Shown: one piece after another, positions 45,403 through 55,186 of the stretch
Position numbering within the stretch: the first letter of the stretch is position 1
Layout: each line of letters begins with the position of its first letter
Assembly: GCF_038397735.1 (NCBI RefSeq)
Contig: NZ_CP151635.1
Coordinates: 2,542,001-2,606,000, forward strand
DNA: 64,000 nt
Reading direction: 5' to 3'
Source: Microbacterium sp. LWH13-1.2
GTDB lineage: Bacteria; Actinomycetota; Actinomycetes; Actinomycetales; Microbacteriaceae
Position numbers and translations under genes: made by a program
The notes under the pieces: generated by a model
The model's database searches: none
What the model was told of the DNA's origin: nothing
The model's input: only the letters and a program-made list of their open reading frames with translations

Positions 45403-46371
45403 TCACCACGCCCCGGCGACGAGCTTTCGCGCCAGGTGGTAGGCATTGCGCGTGGAGGTCATACTGGCGGTCCCCGTGCCGACGATGTCGAAGGCCGTCC
45501 CGTGCGCGGGGGTGCAGATGGGAAGTACCAGCCCCGCTTCGAGCGTGACTCCCCCGTCGAACGCGGCCGTCTTCAGCGCGATCTGCCCCTGGTCGTGATA
45601 CATCGTCACGATGCCGTCGAAGGTGCCGTCGAACCCTCTCCGGAACAGGGTGTCGCACGGGAACGGACCCACGACGTCGACGCCCGTCTCCGCGGCGAGC
45701 GCGACTCCCGGAGCGATCGCGGTGACCTCCTCGTCGCCGAACAGCCCGTGTTCGCCGGCGTGCGGGTTGAGCGCGCAGACGGCCAGGCGAGGCGACGAAA
45801 CGCCGGCCGCGACGAGCAGCCGATGCAGCAGCAGGGCCGACTCGCGCACAGATTGCGGGGTCACCAGGTCTGCCACCTCACGCAGTGCGACGTGCGACGT
45901 CACGCGAGATGTCCAGAAAGTGGTGCTCACGTTCACTTCGGACACCGCTGCGGCGGCGCCGAGACGATTCTCGAACCACCGCATCTCGTCGGGCTCGGTC
46001 ATGCCCGCCAGATGAAGCGATGTCTTGTTCAACGGGCCGAAAACGAGTCCGGCGACCTCGCCCGCCTCATGCAGCGCGAGGGCCTTCTGCAATCCGTCGA
46101 GCGCCCAGCGTCCGGCCTCGGCTCCGACCTCGCCGCGCGCCCGCGGCCAGGGGTGGTCGATCTCGATCAGCCGGATATGGGCGGGATCCAGCAGGCCGTC
46201 CACATCCGTGTCGATTCCGGCGTCCGCGATCCCTGCGGCCAGCTCCTCGCGCGAGGAGATGACGGCGACGTCCTCCGCGGTCTCGGCACGCAGCTCGACG
46301 AGCATTCTGACGAGCAGCTCGGGGCCCACACCGGCAGGGTCGCCCGCGGTGAGGGCGATGGCCGTCGTCAT
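45403..46371 (-). CDS. pdxA2: PdxA2-like 4-phospho-D-threonate 3-dehydrogenase
   Basis: The 322-residue protein belongs to the PdxA family: TAGDPAGVGPE, metal-binding His in NPHAGEHGLFGDEE and TMYHDQGQIALK. The adjacent DUF1537 kinase and the sugar operon point to PdxA2 (oxidative decarboxylation of 4-phosphotetronate to dihydroxyacetone phosphate) rather than vitamin B6 synthesis. Both ends overlap or nearly touch neighbours, marking an operon with GH127. Confidence 0.88.
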   Translation of the reverse strand: MTTAIALTAGDPAGVGPELLVRMLVELRAETAEDVAVISSREELAAGIADAGIDTDVDGLLDPAHIRLIEIDHPWPRARGEVGAEAGRWALDGLQKALALHEAGEVAGLVFGPLNKTSLHLAGMTEPDEMRWFENRLGAAAAVSEVNVSTTFWTSRVTSHVALREVADLVTPQSVRESALLLHRLLVAAGVSSPRLAVCALNPHAGEHGLFGDEEVTAIAPGVALAAETGVDVVGPFPCDTLFRRGFDGTFDGIVTMYHDQGQIALKTAAFDGGVTLEAGLVLPICTPAHGTAFDIVGTGTASMTSTRNAYHLARKLVAGAW

Positions 46372-48251
46372 CGCCCGAACTCCGCCGGCATCTTCGCCCC
46401 GACCACGGGGACCACGGTGGGGAACTCGGCGATGCGGATCGTGGCACTGCCATAGGGAACGAGCGGCACGAGGTTGATCCATCGAGCCGCGACCGGGCTG
46501 TCCGGCGGGTTCCCCGCATTCGCTCCATCACGCTGCCACTCCGCCAGGTCCCGAACGCCCGCGGCCTGGATGGACACCGGGATACCGTCCCGCCCGAACG
46601 GCACGTCCGGCACGTCGGAGCGCAGGACTGACCACTGCTCCAACGGCACCGTGGCGTCCGGGTAGAGCGCGAAGTTCCAGCTGCGTCGAGGGAAGACCTC
46701 CCACTCCCCCATCCCCTTGGCATCGGGAACCGGGTACCAGTTCTCGCCACCCGTCGCGACCATGACGAGAGGTCCGAGACGCACGCCGACCGCCTGACGC
46801 TCGCGCTTGACGCGGCGGGGCCGCATGGGCAGCGTGAGTGCGACCTCATCTCCGGCGCTCCACCGACGGGAGACGAGGATGTACCCCGAAGGATCCGCCT
46901 CGACGGAGATTTCCGCCCCGTTCACGGTCAGCGTTGCATCCGACGCCCACTCCGGGATGCGCAGCCGCAGGGCGACATCGCGCTCCGCCGTGGAAGCCTC
47001 GATGCGGAATACGATCGTCTCGTCGAAGGGGTAGTCGGTCTCCTCGACGATCGTCAGCACGCCGCCGCCGATTTCCGCCTCGACCCTGCTCGGTCCGTAT
47101 GCGGTGATTGACAGGGTGTCGTCCGCCGTCATCCACAGGGCGGCGATGAACTTCGGCCACCCCTGGTGGTAGTTGGCCGTGCAGCATCCGAAATGCGGCT
47201 CCAGTCCGAAGACGTTGGCGCCGTTGGTGCTGTACGCCCAGTTGCGGTCAGCGGTCGACGCCTCGATCTGGTTGGCCTGCTGATGGTACTGATGCGCACG
47301 CATGAGCGGGTCGGATGACGCGGGGAGCAGGTTGTACGCAGCCCCCTCCAGCAGATCCGAATAGGTGGCCTCCCCGGTGACTCGGGCCGCGATCTGCATG
47401 GTGAACATGTACTCGACGACCTGGCAGGTCTCCACTCCCCTGGCGGCCTCGCGCCCCGCGAGCCATTCCTCGCCGGAGAACATGCCGTGCACCATGCCGT
47501 GCCAGCGGTCGAGGTTCGCCAGTGCCCGCAGGGTCTCCTGATGCGGGTCTCCCTCGCCGAGCATCATCGCGCGCACGGCCGGATTCTTCAGCGCCATCGC
47601 GACGTTCGGGCCGTGGGTCCGATGGTCGAAGCCCATCGCTCTTCCGGTGATCAGCCCGTCGCCCAGCGCGTCGTCCCAGTCCAGCCCCTGGATCAGGAGG
47701 AGCCTCGCCAGTTCGGTCCACTCGGGACGAGGACTCCGCTCGTGGACCCAGGCCAGTGCGAGCACGTTGTCGATGGCGCGCGCCGCCGCCCAGCTCTGCA
47801 GGGGCCGACCGGGAAGCTCGCGGAGCTGGAACTCGTAGTAGCGCTCGAGGAACGGCAGCACCCGCTCGTCCCCTGTCGCCTCCGCATGCTGCTGCAGCAC
47901 CTTCGCCGCGACCATCCGGGTCCACCAGTCGTCGTTGCTCGAGGGGCCGAACTGACCGCTGGGCTGCTGGCTCTGCAGCATCCATTCGATCCACTTGCGA
48001 CCCTTGGCGATCAGCGCCTCATCGCCGAGGAGGTGAGCGAGCGGGATCAGACCGTCGAGGTAGTACGGCCCGCGCTCCCAGCTCTCGCCGTCGCCGCCGA
48101 GCCAACCGGAGTCGGGGCCGAGATCGTCCCACAGCTCCTCGATGGAACCGGAGAGTCCGTCGGCCTGGATCTGCAGCTGTCGGCGGAGCCAGCCCGATGG
48201 GGTCACGGCGCCGAGCGGCAGGGGCGAGAAGGCGGAGTGGATGGATGACAT
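46368..48251 (-). CDS. GH127-family (DUF1680) glycoside hydrolase
   Basis: ATG 48251 follows AGGAGA and gives 627 residues. The alpha/alpha-barrel of GH127 is indicated by RGPYYLDGLIPLAHLLGD, ETCQVVEYMFTM (catalytic Glu) and FGCCTANYHQGWPKF (Cys nucleophile/zinc site). Known members are beta-L-arabinofuranosidases, but the cysteine region differs from the characterised enzymes and the substrate may differ. It lies between an ABC importer and the tetronate genes, so its substrate is imported and is perhaps a glycosylated acid sugar. Confidence 0.85.
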   Translation of the reverse strand: MSSIHSAFSPLPLGAVTPSGWLRRQLQIQADGLSGSIEELWDDLGPDSGWLGGDGESWERGPYYLDGLIPLAHLLGDEALIAKGRKWIEWMLQSQQPSGQFGPSSNDDWWTRMVAAKVLQQHAEATGDERVLPFLERYYEFQLRELPGRPLQSWAAARAIDNVLALAWVHERSPRPEWTELARLLLIQGLDWDDALGDGLITGRAMGFDHRTHGPNVAMALKNPAVRAMMLGEGDPHQETLRALANLDRWHGMVHGMFSGEEWLAGREAARGVETCQVVEYMFTMQIAARVTGEATYSDLLEGAAYNLLPASSDPLMRAHQYHQQANQIEASTADRNWAYSTNGANVFGLEPHFGCCTANYHQGWPKFIAALWMTADDTLSITAYGPSRVEAEIGGGVLTIVEETDYPFDETIVFRIEASTAERDVALRLRIPEWASDATLTVNGAEISVEADPSGYILVSRRWSAGDEVALTLPMRPRRVKRERQAVGVRLGPLVMVATGGENWYPVPDAKGMGEWEVFPRRSWNFALYPDATVPLEQWSVLRSDVPDVPFGRDGIPVSIQAAGVRDLAEWQRDGANAGNPPDSPVAARWINLVPLVPYGSATIRIAEFPTVVPVVGAKMPAEFGR

Positions 48252-48278
48252 GGGAGTTCTCCTGGGTCGAGACAAGGT

Positions 48279-49196
48279 TCAGCCGCGCAGCGCGCCCTCG
48301 GTGAGACCACCGATGTAGAAGCGCTGAAGCACGAGATAGAGGACGAGGCAGGGCAGGATGGCCACGGTGGTTCCCGCTTGCAGCAGGCCCCAGTCGATCG
48401 AACCGTACGCACCGCTTCGGATATTGACGAGCATCACCGACAGCGTGAAGTTCGAGCCGTCGTTGAGCAGGAGCAGCGGAATGAAGAACTCGTTCCACGA
48501 CACCAGGAACGCGAACAGGGCGACCGTCACCACCCCAGGCAGCACCAAAGGCAACGAGATGCGCAGGAACACTCCGAACGAGCTCGCACCGTCGACCCTG
48601 CCTGCCTCTTCGAGCTCGACGGGGATGGCCTCGAAGCTGTTCCGCATCAGGAAGATGCTGAACGGAAGCTGGAACACGGTGAGCACGAGTCCGACAGCGA
48701 CGAGGCTGTCCTGCATTCCGGCTCGTGCGAACATGAAGTAGAGCGGCAGCACGAGCGTCGCATGCGGCACCATCAGCACGGCGATGACCGCCAGGAAGAC
48801 GATGTTCTTCCCGCGGAACTGGAAGCGGGCGAAGCCGTAACCGCCCAGCGTGGCGATCACGATGGTCAGCAGCACCGAGACTCCGGCGACGACGAGCGAG
48901 TTGCCGATGTACTGCCCGAGCCCCTCGCCGTTCGCGATGAGCTCTTCGTAGTTCTCGCCGCTGAGCTGCTGAGGCCACAGAGTCGGAGGAGAAGAACTCG
49001 CCTCTGCCGGGGTCTTGAACGAGTTCAGGGTCGACCACACCAGAGGGAACAGGAACACGAGCGCGAGCACGATTCCGGTGATGTGGTACGGGATTCCCCG
49101 CAACGTGTGCCTCGTGCTCGATCGACGACGGCTGCCCATGGTCGTCAGGAGCTGCGTGTCCGTGGTCGAGGTCGAAGTCCGGTCGATGATACTCAC
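48279..49196 (-). CDS. Sugar ABC transporter permease (MalG-like)
   Basis: The 305-residue protein has about six membrane segments and the EAA-type loop EEAGRVDGASSFGVFLRISLP. The ATGA overlap with the preceding permease shows coupling. It belongs to the LacI-linked GH127 locus. Confidence 0.92.
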   Translation of the reverse strand: MSIIDRTSTSTTDTQLLTTMGSRRRSSTRHTLRGIPYHITGIVLALVFLFPLVWSTLNSFKTPAEASSSPPTLWPQQLSGENYEELIANGEGLGQYIGNSLVVAGVSVLLTIVIATLGGYGFARFQFRGKNIVFLAVIAVLMVPHATLVLPLYFMFARAGMQDSLVAVGLVLTVFQLPFSIFLMRNSFEAIPVELEEAGRVDGASSFGVFLRISLPLVLPGVVTVALFAFLVSWNEFFIPLLLLNDGSNFTLSVMLVNIRSGAYGSIDWGLLQAGTTVAILPCLVLYLVLQRFYIGGLTEGALRG

Positions 49197-50125
49197 TTGT
49201 CAGAGCCCTTCACGAACTTCATCTGGAGGCCGTTGATGACCACGAGTGCGACGAGCATGATGATCGACAGGGCCGCCGCCTTGCCGAGGTCGAACGAGGT
49301 GAACGCGGTGTTGTAGATCGACATCACCAGCGTGACCGTCGTGTTGTCAGGACCTCCCTGGGTCATGACCACGAACTGGTCGAAAGCGAGCAGCGATCCG
49401 GTGACCGAGAGCACGAGCAGGAGCGCCAGGGTCGGACGCAGGAAGGGCAGCGTGATGCTGAAGAAGCGCTGCCACGAGGTCGCGCCGTCCATCATCGCCG
49501 CTTCATTGACGCTGGCGGGGATCGATTGCAGCGCCACGAGGAGGATGATGACCTGGAACCCGACGAACTTCCACACGATCATGACCGTGACGGCGAGCGT
49601 CGCGCTCAGAGGGGTGTCGAAGAAGCCGACAGGACCGTCGGCGATGCCGAGCCACCGAAGCGCGTGCGCGTAGATGCCGACCTGGTCGTTGTAGTTGACC
49701 ACCCACATCAGGCTCGCCGTCGAGAGACCGACGACGTAGGGGGCGAAGATCGCGATGCGGTAGAACTTCGACCCGCGTCGCGAGGAATTCAGGAATGCCG
49801 CCAACAGAAGCGCCAGGACGAAGATGGCCACGGTCGCGAGCAGCGTGTAGCCGAGGGTGAACAGGATGGCGCCGATGTAGCCCGGGTCGCTGAAGATCTC
49901 GACGTAGTTCCCGATTCCGATCACCGTGGGGGATCCGAGAAGCGGCCAGTCGCTCAGCGACATGAACAGCACGATCGCCAGGGGCAGGAGGAAGAGGATC
50001 AGGATCGTGACGGCAGTGGGGCCGATGAAAGCCCATCCGGCGAGCTGATGGCGGATGCTGCCGCGGCTCCGGTCGGGTCGGCGCACGTGCGCCGAACCGA
50101 CCGGAGCAGGGGTGACGACGGACAC
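49193..50125 (-). CDS. Sugar ABC transporter permease (MalF-like)
   Basis: The 310-residue protein has about six membrane segments and the EAA-type loop NEAAMMDGATSWQRFFSITLP. It starts two bases after the binding-protein stop. Together with the next permease it forms the importer pore. Confidence 0.92.
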   Translation of the reverse strand: MSVVTPAPVGSAHVRRPDRSRGSIRHQLAGWAFIGPTAVTILILFLLPLAIVLFMSLSDWPLLGSPTVIGIGNYVEIFSDPGYIGAILFTLGYTLLATVAIFVLALLLAAFLNSSRRGSKFYRIAIFAPYVVGLSTASLMWVVNYNDQVGIYAHALRWLGIADGPVGFFDTPLSATLAVTVMIVWKFVGFQVIILLVALQSIPASVNEAAMMDGATSWQRFFSITLPFLRPTLALLLVLSVTGSLLAFDQFVVMTQGGPDNTTVTLVMSIYNTAFTSFDLGKAAALSIIMLVALVVINGLQMKFVKGSDK

Positions 50126-50127
50126 GG

Positions 50128-51402
50128 TCAGTTCGCTCCATCCAGCAGTGCCTGCACGGCCTTCTGTCCCTGGGCGAGGGCATCGGGGTCGTCATTGAAG
50201 ACGACGCCGCGCATCGCGGTCAACCATGGGCCGTTCGGGGAATTGATCGCCTCGCCGTATGGGAGGGTCGAGGGCGTGTAGCCGTTCTCCATGCCTTCGG
50301 TGATGGCGGTGAGACGAGGATCGGCTGCGGTGTACTCGTTGCCGGAGAGATCGACGCGGACCGGGAGGTTGCCGTCCTTCGCGACGATGTCCACCTGCGC
50401 CTCGTCCTCGAGCGTCCACTCGATGAAGTCCCACGCGGCATCCGCGTTCTTCGTCGTGCTGGACACTCCGATCACGTCACCGCCGACGAACGTGCCGGTG
50501 GCCGACCCGTCCGCCGTCGCCAGCGGCATGTACCCCCATTCGAAGTCGACCGTCTCGTTGACCGTCGGAATAGAGTACGAACCGTTCGGCCACATGCCGA
50601 CCTTGCCCTGAAGGAAGGGTTCCTGCTGAGTCGTGGTATCCCCTGTCGTCGCTCCCGCGGGGACGAGTCCGTCAGCGAAGAGCCGCTGGTACAGCCCGAA
50701 CCATTCCGCCAGAGCGTCACTGTCGATGTCAGCGGTCTTGCCGTCCGTGCTGATCGGCAGCTCCTCCGCGGCGCGAGCCACGCCGAACGAGGTGTAGGCG
50801 TTGCAGCCTGCGCAGTTGCCGGGGAAGTAGAAGCCGTACGTGTCACCGCCGAGTGCCGTGACGGCCTTCGCCGCCTCATAGATCTCGTCGTAGGTCGTAG
50901 GCGGGCTCTCGGGGTCGAGACCGGCGGCGGCGAAGAGGTCCTTGTTGTAGAAGATGAAGCTGGAATCGACCTTGTGCGGCACCGCATAGGTCTTTCCGTC
51001 GAATGTCGATGCCTCTATGTGCGCGGAGACGAGGTCGTCTCCGAAGGGCAGCGATGCGATCCTGTCGGTGATGTCCATATAGACGGACTGCTTCGCGTAG
51101 TTGGGCGCATAGACGACATCGGAGGCGAGGATGTCGGGGAGGGAACCGGCACCGGCCGCGGCACCGACCTTCTGCTGGAAGCTGTCGGACGCGACGATCG
51201 TCAGCGAGATCTGCGTGTCGTGCGTCTCGTTGTATGCGTCGACCAGGGCCTGCGTGTAGTCCTGGGTGGAAGACCGCGCCCACATCGTGAGCTCGTCGAC
51301 ATCGTCCGAACCCGACGTCGTCGCCCCGCCGCATGCGGTCAGGACCAGGGCGGCGGTCATCAGACCGGCACCGCCGGCGATAACCCTTCGTACTGCAGTC
51401 AT
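50128..51402 (-). CDS. Sugar ABC transporter solute-binding lipoprotein
   Basis: The start follows GAGGAG and gives 424 residues with lipobox VLTAC. The family-1 fold shows in LPDILASDVVYAPNYA and KVGMWPNGSYSIPT. A pair of cysteines in NCAGCNAY near the binding cleft is unusual. It is the first gene of the GH127-tetronate operon and diverges from a LacI regulator. Confidence 0.92.
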   Translation of the reverse strand: MTAVRRVIAGGAGLMTAALVLTACGGATTSGSDDVDELTMWARSSTQDYTQALVDAYNETHDTQISLTIVASDSFQQKVGAAAGAGSLPDILASDVVYAPNYAKQSVYMDITDRIASLPFGDDLVSAHIEASTFDGKTYAVPHKVDSSFIFYNKDLFAAAGLDPESPPTTYDEIYEAAKAVTALGGDTYGFYFPGNCAGCNAYTSFGVARAAEELPISTDGKTADIDSDALAEWFGLYQRLFADGLVPAGATTGDTTTQQEPFLQGKVGMWPNGSYSIPTVNETVDFEWGYMPLATADGSATGTFVGGDVIGVSSTTKNADAAWDFIEWTLEDEAQVDIVAKDGNLPVRVDLSGNEYTAADPRLTAITEGMENGYTPSTLPYGEAINSPNGPWLTAMRGVVFNDDPDALAQGQKAVQALLDGAN

Positions 51403-51528
51403 TTCTACTCCTCATTGAGATGGACCGGCTGTGATGTCAGTTTCGGGCTACGTCGACGCGAGCACCAAGTTTTTTCCAGTACTTTCCCAAAAATGAGGAT
51501 TGACTCCCCTGGAAATAGAGAGAAAACT

Positions 51529-51538
51529 CTTGCGCAAG
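51529..51538. promoter_or_regulatory. Palindrome at the LacI start, candidate LacI operator
   Basis: CTTGCGCAAG is a perfect palindrome with the central CG usual for LacI-family operators. It overlaps the lacI ribosome binding site. CGTCGACG at 51451-51458 is another, weaker candidate in the same intergenic region. Confidence 0.45.
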
Positions 51539-51548
51539 GAGGGCAACG

Positions 51549-52565
51549 ATGCCGGATCTTTCTCATCCCACCATTTCGGATGTCGCTCGCGACGCAGGAG
51601 TGTCCATCAGCACCGTGTCCAAAGCACTGGGCGGAAGCGGCCGCATGCGCGAGGACACCCGCGCACGGATCGTCGACGCGGCGCAGCGCCTCGGCTATTC
51701 GGCTCGACCGCGCCGCCAGGAGCCCCGCTCCACTCGGTCGTACACGATCGGCCTGCTGACCACGGACAGCTTCACGCGCTTCGCCATCCCCATGATGCTC
51801 GGCGTCGAAGATGCGCTGAGTGCGGGACGCATATCGGTGCTGCTCGCCGACGGGCGCGGAGACCCCATCCGCGAGAACCACCACCTGCAGACCTTCCTCG
51901 CCCGCCGCGTCGACGCGATCATCGTCACCGGGCGCCGCGCGGAGGCCCGGGCACCCATCGGCATCCCCACGCGCGTGCCGGTCTGCTACGTCCTGTCCCC
52001 GTCGCAGCGCCCGGAGGACCTCTCCATCGTCATCGACGACGAGCAAGGAGCCCGCCTCGCTGTGACGCATCTGCTGTCACTGGGACGCCGGCGGATCGCC
52101 TACGTCTCAGGTCCGCAGAAGCACCTCTCGGCGCGGCTCCGCCACGCCGGGATGACAGCGCAGCTGAAGGAGGCGGGAATCGAACACCCCGAAGGCGCCA
52201 CCCTGTGGGGCGAGTGGAGCGAAGCGTGGGGACGCCAGGCGGCGAGCATCCTCGCCCGATCCGGCACCCACTTCGACGCGGTGTTCTGCGGCAGCGATCA
52301 GATCGCGCGCGGCGTCGTGGAACAGCTCCAACAGGAGTCGATCCGAGTGCCGGAGGACGTATCGGTGGTCGGCTTCGACAACTGGGACGTCATGGCTCTC
52401 GCTTCTCGTCCGATGCTCACGACGATCGATCCGCGGCTCGACGAGCTCGGCCGGGTCGCTGCGCAATCCGTACTCAGCATCCTCGACGGCAAGGATCTCC
52501 GTGGCGAGGTCATGCACGAGTGCGAACTCGTCGTCCGCGAATCGACGTCGGTGCTCCCCTCATGA
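51549..52565 (+). CDS. LacI-family transcriptional repressor
   Basis: ATG 51549 follows AAGGAGG and gives 338 residues. The helix-turn-helix is TISDVARDAGVSISTVSKAL, followed by the hinge and a periplasmic-binding-like domain. It diverges from the importer-GH127-tetronate operon and is co-transcribed with the MBL and SMP-30 genes by an ATGA overlap, so it likely controls the whole locus. Confidence 0.93.
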   Translation: MPDLSHPTISDVARDAGVSISTVSKALGGSGRMREDTRARIVDAAQRLGYSARPRRQEPRSTRSYTIGLLTTDSFTRFAIPMMLGVEDALSAGRISVLLADGRGDPIRENHHLQTFLARRVDAIIVTGRRAEARAPIGIPTRVPVCYVLSPSQRPEDLSIVIDDEQGARLAVTHLLSLGRRRIAYVSGPQKHLSARLRHAGMTAQLKEAGIEHPEGATLWGEWSEAWGRQAASILARSGTHFDAVFCGSDQIARGVVEQLQQESIRVPEDVSVVGFDNWDVMALASRPMLTTIDPRLDELGRVAAQSVLSILDGKDLRGEVMHECELVVRESTSVLPS

Positions 52566-53443
52566 CGGCGTCGGACTGGGCCCCTCCGCTTGTGCGACCG
52601 GAGGATCTCGAGCGGCTGACGGAGCACGTGCATGTGATCCCGGACGGGAGCGTGCCGGGGGTTCCGAACGTCGGGATCGTCGTCGGCTCCAGGGCCGTCC
52701 TCATCATCGACACCGGAATCGGCGCCCGCAACGGACGCCGCGTCCTCGACGTCGTGACCTCGATCGCCCCCGGTCGACCGCAGAGACTCATGACCACTCA
52801 CGTGCATCCGGAGCACGACCTCGGAGCAGGCGCCTTCCCCGCCGACACGGTCATGCTCCGGGCGCGCAGCCAGGTCGCGGAGATCGCGGCGGAGGGCCTG
52901 CGCGTCGCGGCCGACTTCCGCGGGCGATCGAGCGACTACGCAGACCTGCTCGAAGGTGCCGCGTTCCGCGATGCCGACATCGTGTTCGACGATGCTCTGG
53001 AGCTGGATCTCGGAGGAGTTCACGTCCGGCTGCGGTCGATGGGGGCGAACCACACGCCAGGCGACACCGTCGCCCACGTCGTCGAGGATGCGGTGCTGTT
53101 CTCCGGCGACATCGCCATGTCGCCGCCGCCGGCCTTCGCCAGCCCCCGGTCGAGCATGCGCCAGTGGGTGCGAAGCCTCGACGTGCTCGAGGAGATGTCC
53201 GCCAGGATCATCGTGCCCAGCCACGGCCCCGTCGGGGGCGACGAACTGATCGACGGGTACCGTCTGTACTTCCGCGACGTGCATCGGCGCGCATCGGCTG
53301 CGCGCGCGGCCGGCCGCACGGTCGAGGAAGCCGTGGCCGAGATCATCGACGCCCTGCTCCCCCACTACCCCGACGCCGGTCGCATCGCCGGTGCCGTGCG
53401 AGTCTCCTGCGCCGAGATCCAGGAGAACACCGATGACGAGTGA
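52562..53443 (+). CDS. MBL-fold metallohydrolase
   Basis: The 293-residue protein has the metallo-beta-lactamase motif THVHPEHDLGAG, a second His in NHTPGDTVAH, the Asp in LFSGDIA and the last His in PSHGPVG. It should bind one or two metal ions and hydrolyse an ester, lactone or thioester. It overlaps both neighbours, LacI and SMP-30, so it is probably a step in the same pathway, perhaps lactone opening. Confidence 0.88.
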   Translation: MTASDWAPPLVRPEDLERLTEHVHVIPDGSVPGVPNVGIVVGSRAVLIIDTGIGARNGRRVLDVVTSIAPGRPQRLMTTHVHPEHDLGAGAFPADTVMLRARSQVAEIAAEGLRVAADFRGRSSDYADLLEGAAFRDADIVFDDALELDLGGVHVRLRSMGANHTPGDTVAHVVEDAVLFSGDIAMSPPPAFASPRSSMRQWVRSLDVLEEMSARIIVPSHGPVGGDELIDGYRLYFRDVHRRASAARAAGRTVEEAVAEIIDALLPHYPDAGRIAGAVRVSCAEIQENTDDE

Positions 53444-54311
53444 CACGAATCTGATCCCCCCGGGGGCGAACCTCGAGCTCCTGGCCTCCGGCGCCACCTG
53501 GAGCGAAGGCCCGCTCTGGATCCCGGAAGAGCGCGCGGTGCGGTGGAGCGACATCCCCGGGAACCGCATCCTGCGCTGGGATGCCGCGACGGGATCGGTC
53601 GATGTGCACCGCGACGAGGTGGAGTTCACCAACGGGCGCGCACTCGACCGCGACGGCAGTGTCGTGCAGTGCTCTCACGGGCGGCGCCGCCTGGAGCGGG
53701 AGGCTCCGGACGGAACGCTCACCGAGATCGTCGCCCGGTGGGAGGATCACCGCCTCAACTCCCCCAACGATGTCGTGGTGGCGCCGGACGGCTCGTACTG
53801 GTTCACGGATCCCGACTACGGGATCGTGCAACCGCACGAGGGGCATCCCGGCGTCCGCGAGTACGGCGACTGCCGCGTCTTCCGCTGGGCGGAGGAGGAC
53901 GGGCTCACAGCGGTGATCGATGACATCGATCGTCCGAACGGCATCGCCTTCTCCCCGGGCGGAGACACCGTGTACGTCACCGACACCGCCGCGGGCCTGG
54001 GCGACGGGCCGGGACACTGGATCCGTGCCTACGACGTCGACGGAGCGCACGCGAGTGGGGGCCGGCACTTCGCCTCGATCGAGATCGGCCTGCCCGATGG
54101 CATCGCCGTCGACGTGGAGGGGCGCGTGTGGTCATCTGCCGGTGACGGCATCCACGTGTTCGACCGGGAAGGCACGGAGGTCCTCTTCATCGCCGTGCCG
54201 GAGGTCGTCGCCAACCTCTGCTTCGGCGGCGATGACGGAACTGACCTGTTCATCGCGGCGACGACGAGCCTGTACCGCATTCGGACGGCGACGAGGGCAG
54301 CGCGCTTCTGA
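53433..54311 (+). CDS. SMP-30/gluconolactonase-family lactonase
   Basis: ATG 53433, with AGGAG nearby, gives 292 residues and overlaps the MBL gene by 11 bp. The six-bladed propeller shows WSEGPLWIPEE (metal Glu), NSPNDVVVAPDG (Asn) and DRPNGIAFSPGG (Asn), plus a catalytic Asp in LPDGIAVD. The family hydrolyses sugar lactones. With the tetronate kinase and PdxA2 encoded divergently, it may open a tetronolactone or aldonolactone to the free acid. Confidence 0.9.
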   Translation: MTSDTNLIPPGANLELLASGATWSEGPLWIPEERAVRWSDIPGNRILRWDAATGSVDVHRDEVEFTNGRALDRDGSVVQCSHGRRRLEREAPDGTLTEIVARWEDHRLNSPNDVVVAPDGSYWFTDPDYGIVQPHEGHPGVREYGDCRVFRWAEEDGLTAVIDDIDRPNGIAFSPGGDTVYVTDTAAGLGDGPGHWIRAYDVDGAHASGGRHFASIEIGLPDGIAVDVEGRVWSSAGDGIHVFDREGTEVLFIAVPEVVANLCFGGDDGTDLFIAATTSLYRIRTATRAARF

Positions 54312-54340
54312 CCCCCGAAGAGCAGGTCGTCCCGCCCGTC

Positions 54341-55162
54341 TCAGGGACAGTCTCCGCTCGCGGGCGCGGCCGGAGACAGAAAAGAGCGGATTGCGTCAGC
54401 GAAAGCCGACGGTGCTTCGATCGGCAGGAAGTGCCCACTTCCTTCGACGAGTTGCAGCGTGATGTCGGTGAAGTGCTCGCCCAATCGGTCAGACCATTCG
54501 ATCGGAAACAGCGGATCCTCCGTCGGCCAGAGCATGACGGCGGGGGTCTCGACCGGCGACCGGTCGGCCCTGTATCCGTGGTTCGCGAGGTACCACCGGA
54601 TGCTCGCGGCGAATGCGCCCGGCCGTGAATACGCCGCGACGAGTTCCTCGCGTCGGGGGTGGGTCTGCGGCGCGGTGGATCCGCTCCAGGCACCCCAGAG
54701 ATGGTCGAGATAGCTGGCCACCGCGTCGGGTCTGCCGTCGATCAACGCGGTCGCGATCGGCTCGCGCTGGAAATGCTGATACCAGAACACGGGCGCGAGC
54801 GACGGCGCTGTCGCGCGGTCGCCGATACCCGGATACGCCGGCGTGAGGACGGCACCGTGGAAACGCGAGGGGTCAAGACGCAGAGCCGCCTGAGCGATGC
54901 GGCTGCCGATGTCGTACCCGGCGATGACGGTGCGGCCACCGCCGGGTACGCGATCGAGAGCGTCGAGGAGACGGTGAGCATGCGCATCAGCGGTGGCCTC
55001 CGACAGCGGAAGATCGCCCGCGAACGCCGATCCGAATCCACGGAGGTCGGGCACGATCACCGTGGCCGGTTGAAGCGCATCCCGAACCGCGTCGAAATCT
55101 GACGGGAGTCCGGGCCACCCGTGCACGAGGATCACGCGGTCGCCGGTGCGCGGACTCTCCAT
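54341..55162 (-). CDS. Alpha/beta hydrolase of the epoxide hydrolase/dehalogenase type
   Basis: The 273-residue protein has the oxyanion motif HGWPG, the nucleophile Asp84 in GYDIGS and the base His in GSGHFLPIE. An aspartate nucleophile points to epoxide hydrolase or haloalkane dehalogenase chemistry rather than an esterase. It ends the leftward unit headed by another epoxide-hydrolase-like gene (57222) and an ankyrin gene. Confidence 0.85.
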   Translation of the reverse strand: MESPRTGDRVILVHGWPGLPSDFDAVRDALQPATVIVPDLRGFGSAFAGDLPLSEATADAHAHRLLDALDRVPGGGRTVIAGYDIGSRIAQAALRLDPSRFHGAVLTPAYPGIGDRATAPSLAPVFWYQHFQREPIATALIDGRPDAVASYLDHLWGAWSGSTAPQTHPRREELVAAYSRPGAFAASIRWYLANHGYRADRSPVETPAVMLWPTEDPLFPIEWSDRLGEHFTDITLQLVEGSGHFLPIEAPSAFADAIRSFLSPAAPASGDCP

Positions 55163-55186
55163 GCTCTGCCTCCAGATCAGCCGAGT

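Noticed and set aside
45403..46371. PdxA as a vitamin B6 biosynthesis enzyme
   Set aside because: The neighbouring DUF1537 kinase and sugar importer fit the PdxA2 tetronate role better; actinobacteria commonly use the PdxS/PdxT route.
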